Assembly (NCBI RefSeq): GCF_010892395.1
Contig: NZ_JAACKB010000173.1
Location: 1 to 5,685, forward strand
Direction: 5' to 3'
DNA from: Sulfurovum sp. bin170
GTDB taxonomy: Bacteria; Campylobacterota; Campylobacteria; Campylobacterales; Sulfurovaceae
Length of the DNA stretch: 5,685 bases
Shown here: positions 4,505-5,685 of the stretch, in pieces
How the letters are laid out: each line of letters begins with the position of its first letter
How positions within the stretch are numbered: the stretch's first letter is position 1
Made by a program: the position numbers and the translations under genes
Notes under the pieces: generated by a model
Databases searched by the model: none
What the model was told of the DNA's origin: nothing
What the model saw: the letters and a program-made list of their open reading frames with translations, nothing else

Positions 4505-5685
4505 ATGAATTATAGAAAAAGTTTAACTATTTTTTTGATGATAATTCTTTTAGGTAACTTTGCATCAGCAATTGTTTATGAAGATGCAGAGAATGAGAAC
4601 AGTACTCAAAGTTGGCAAGTTTATGATAACATACCAACAGGGGCAGTAGTTTCAAGAGTTTTTGACAGTGATAAGCAAAGTAATATTATTGAGCTTATGG
4701 GAGCAGGAATGGAAAATGGTTACATTCTTGGCTCATTTGATGAGACTCAATCGTGGAACAATAGAGAAGATAACCTTTTAACATGGAGTATCTCTTGTAG
4801 CGAATATTATACTATCTATATTCTTATTAACACTCAAAAGGGATACAGATACCTCTACTATACACCTCATGATGTAGATTATGGTATGTCAAACGGTAGT
4901 CAATATATCCATTTTGGCTTAGGTACAGATTCAACAGATGGTCAATGGAGAACTTTCAGTAGAGATATAAAGGCTGATTTGAAAAAATTTGAGATTGATA
5001 ATGAACTCATATCAGTTAACGCATTTCTTATCCGAGGAGATGCTAAATTAGATGATATTGAGATGTCAGGTGGAGAGGATAACACTAAACCAACTATTAC
5101 GCTGATAGGTGACTCTTTAGTAACCGTCATTCAAGATACAACTTATATTGATGCAGGAGCAACAGCAGAGGACAATATAGATGGAGATGTCACAGTAGAT
5201 ATAGTTACTCAAAACTCTGTAGATACGGCTGTTTTGGGAACATATACCGTAACTTATGATGTTAACGATTCAAGTGGTAATCAAGCTATACAGCAGATGA
5301 GAACAGTCTCTGTTGTTACATCTACTGACACAGCTAAAGATGTACTTATTCTCTATGATACAGCAGGTTCTTTTGGGCATATGGGAAAAACCAATGCAAT
5401 ATTTCTCGAAAATCTATTAGGACATTTTGATCTAAATGTCATATCTAAACCAACTTCTCAATATGTAGAAAATGAGATGAATAGTAAAAAAGCGGTTTTC
5501 TATCTTGGTACTACATATGATGTTCTAAGTTATTATAGTGAGGGGTCAGCTGAGAAGTTGGCGTATCAAAAATTTTATAGAGATGTAGCAACAAAAGATA
5601 GAACTATTGTCTGGATAAACTACAATCTACCTCTCTTAGAGCAGTTTTGGATAGATAACAATCTGGACAATAACACCTTTGCTCA
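4505..5685 (+). CDS. Secreted multidomain protein: beta-rich module, DUF5011-type Ig-like domain, DUF2334-like N-terminal segment (3' end missing)
   Basis: The frame is open from ATG 4505 to the window edge (393 complete codons) with no stop, so the gene is partial. Residues 1-22 are a signal peptide ending FASA. Residues 24-187 form a beta-rich module (YEDAENENSTQSWQVYDN; LTWSISCSEYYTIYI; GLGTDSTDGQWRTFSRDI; VNAFLIRGDAKLDDIEM) that I recall from exported marine bacterial proteins and which could bind carbohydrate. Residues 192-271 match bacterial DUF5011 Ig-like domains: KPTITLIGD, TYIDAGATAEDNIDGDVT, GTYTVTYDVNDSSGNQA. From about 278, KDVLILYDTAGSFGHMGKTNA, VFYLGTTYDVL and TIVWINYNL resemble the start of DUF2334 proteins, which are related to polysaccharide deacetylases. 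The catalytic part would lie beyond the edge. With the upstream hydrolase-like lipoprotein it suggests surface glycan processing. Confidence 0.75.
   Translation, partial: MNYRKSLTIFLMIILLGNFASAIVYEDAENENSTQSWQVYDNIPTGAVVSRVFDSDKQSNIIELMGAGMENGYILGSFDETQSWNNREDNLLTWSISCSEYYTIYILINTQKGYRYLYYTPHDVDYGMSNGSQYIHFGLGTDSTDGQWRTFSRDIKADLKKFEIDNELISVNAFLIRGDAKLDDIEMSGGEDNTKPTITLIGDSLVTVIQDTTYIDAGATAEDNIDGDVTVDIVTQNSVDTAVLGTYTVTYDVNDSSGNQAIQQMRTVSVVTSTDTAKDVLILYDTAGSFGHMGKTNAIFLENLLGHFDLNVISKPTSQYVENEMNSKKAVFYLGTTYDVLSYYSEGSAEKLAYQKFYRDVATKDRTIVWINYNLPLLEQFWIDNNLDNNTFA

Noticed and set aside
4942..5130. Minus-strand open frame inside the last gene
   Set aside because: It lies wholly antisense to the continuous plus-strand frame that carries clear domain motifs, and has none of its own.

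Overview
The window looks like chromosomal DNA of a Campylobacterota (epsilonproteobacterial) organism, most likely a marine Sulfurimonas/Sulfurovum-type bacterium. The evidence is the low G+C content, the secG-frr-pyrE gene order that I know from Campylobacter and its relatives, T-rich promoters with TATAAT or TAAAAT boxes, and the character of the proteins. The assignment is an inference from gene order and style, not from a database search.

Layout. Positions 1 to about 150 are richer in G+C, full of small palindromes, and do not read like the rest. They contain a possible IS4-type terminal repeat and a REP-like hairpin that runs into the 3' end of the first gene. That gene, on the minus strand, encodes a BioC-like malonyl-ACP O-methyltransferase whose last 14 or so residues appear to be supplied by the invading DNA. 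A short, highly palindromic spacer that carries a TATAAT on each strand separates it from a plus-strand housekeeping block: secG (protein translocation), frr (ribosome recycling) and pyrE (pyrimidine synthesis). frr and pyrE are 4 bases apart, and a hairpin and a new promoter lie between secG and frr.

After pyrE the content becomes envelope-related. First comes a lipoprotein with a glycine zipper and an OmpA-type peptidoglycan-binding domain, closed by an A/T-rich terminator-like hairpin. Next is a lipoprotein with the two-glutamate signature of a clan-A (TIM-barrel) glycoside hydrolase. Last, after a perfect 14-bp hairpin, is a secreted multidomain protein that is open to the right edge: a signal peptide, a beta-rich N-terminal module, a DUF5011-type Ig-like domain, and a segment resembling the start of DUF2334 (polysaccharide-deacetylase-related) proteins.

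The most interesting idea is that the last two genes form an exported glycan hydrolase plus deacetylase-like pair, a split counterpart of the bifunctional PelA or PgaB enzymes used in exopolysaccharide export. This is a hypothesis; the window ends before the putative catalytic domain. No RNA genes or CRISPR arrays were seen, and no gap between genes exceeds 300 bases.
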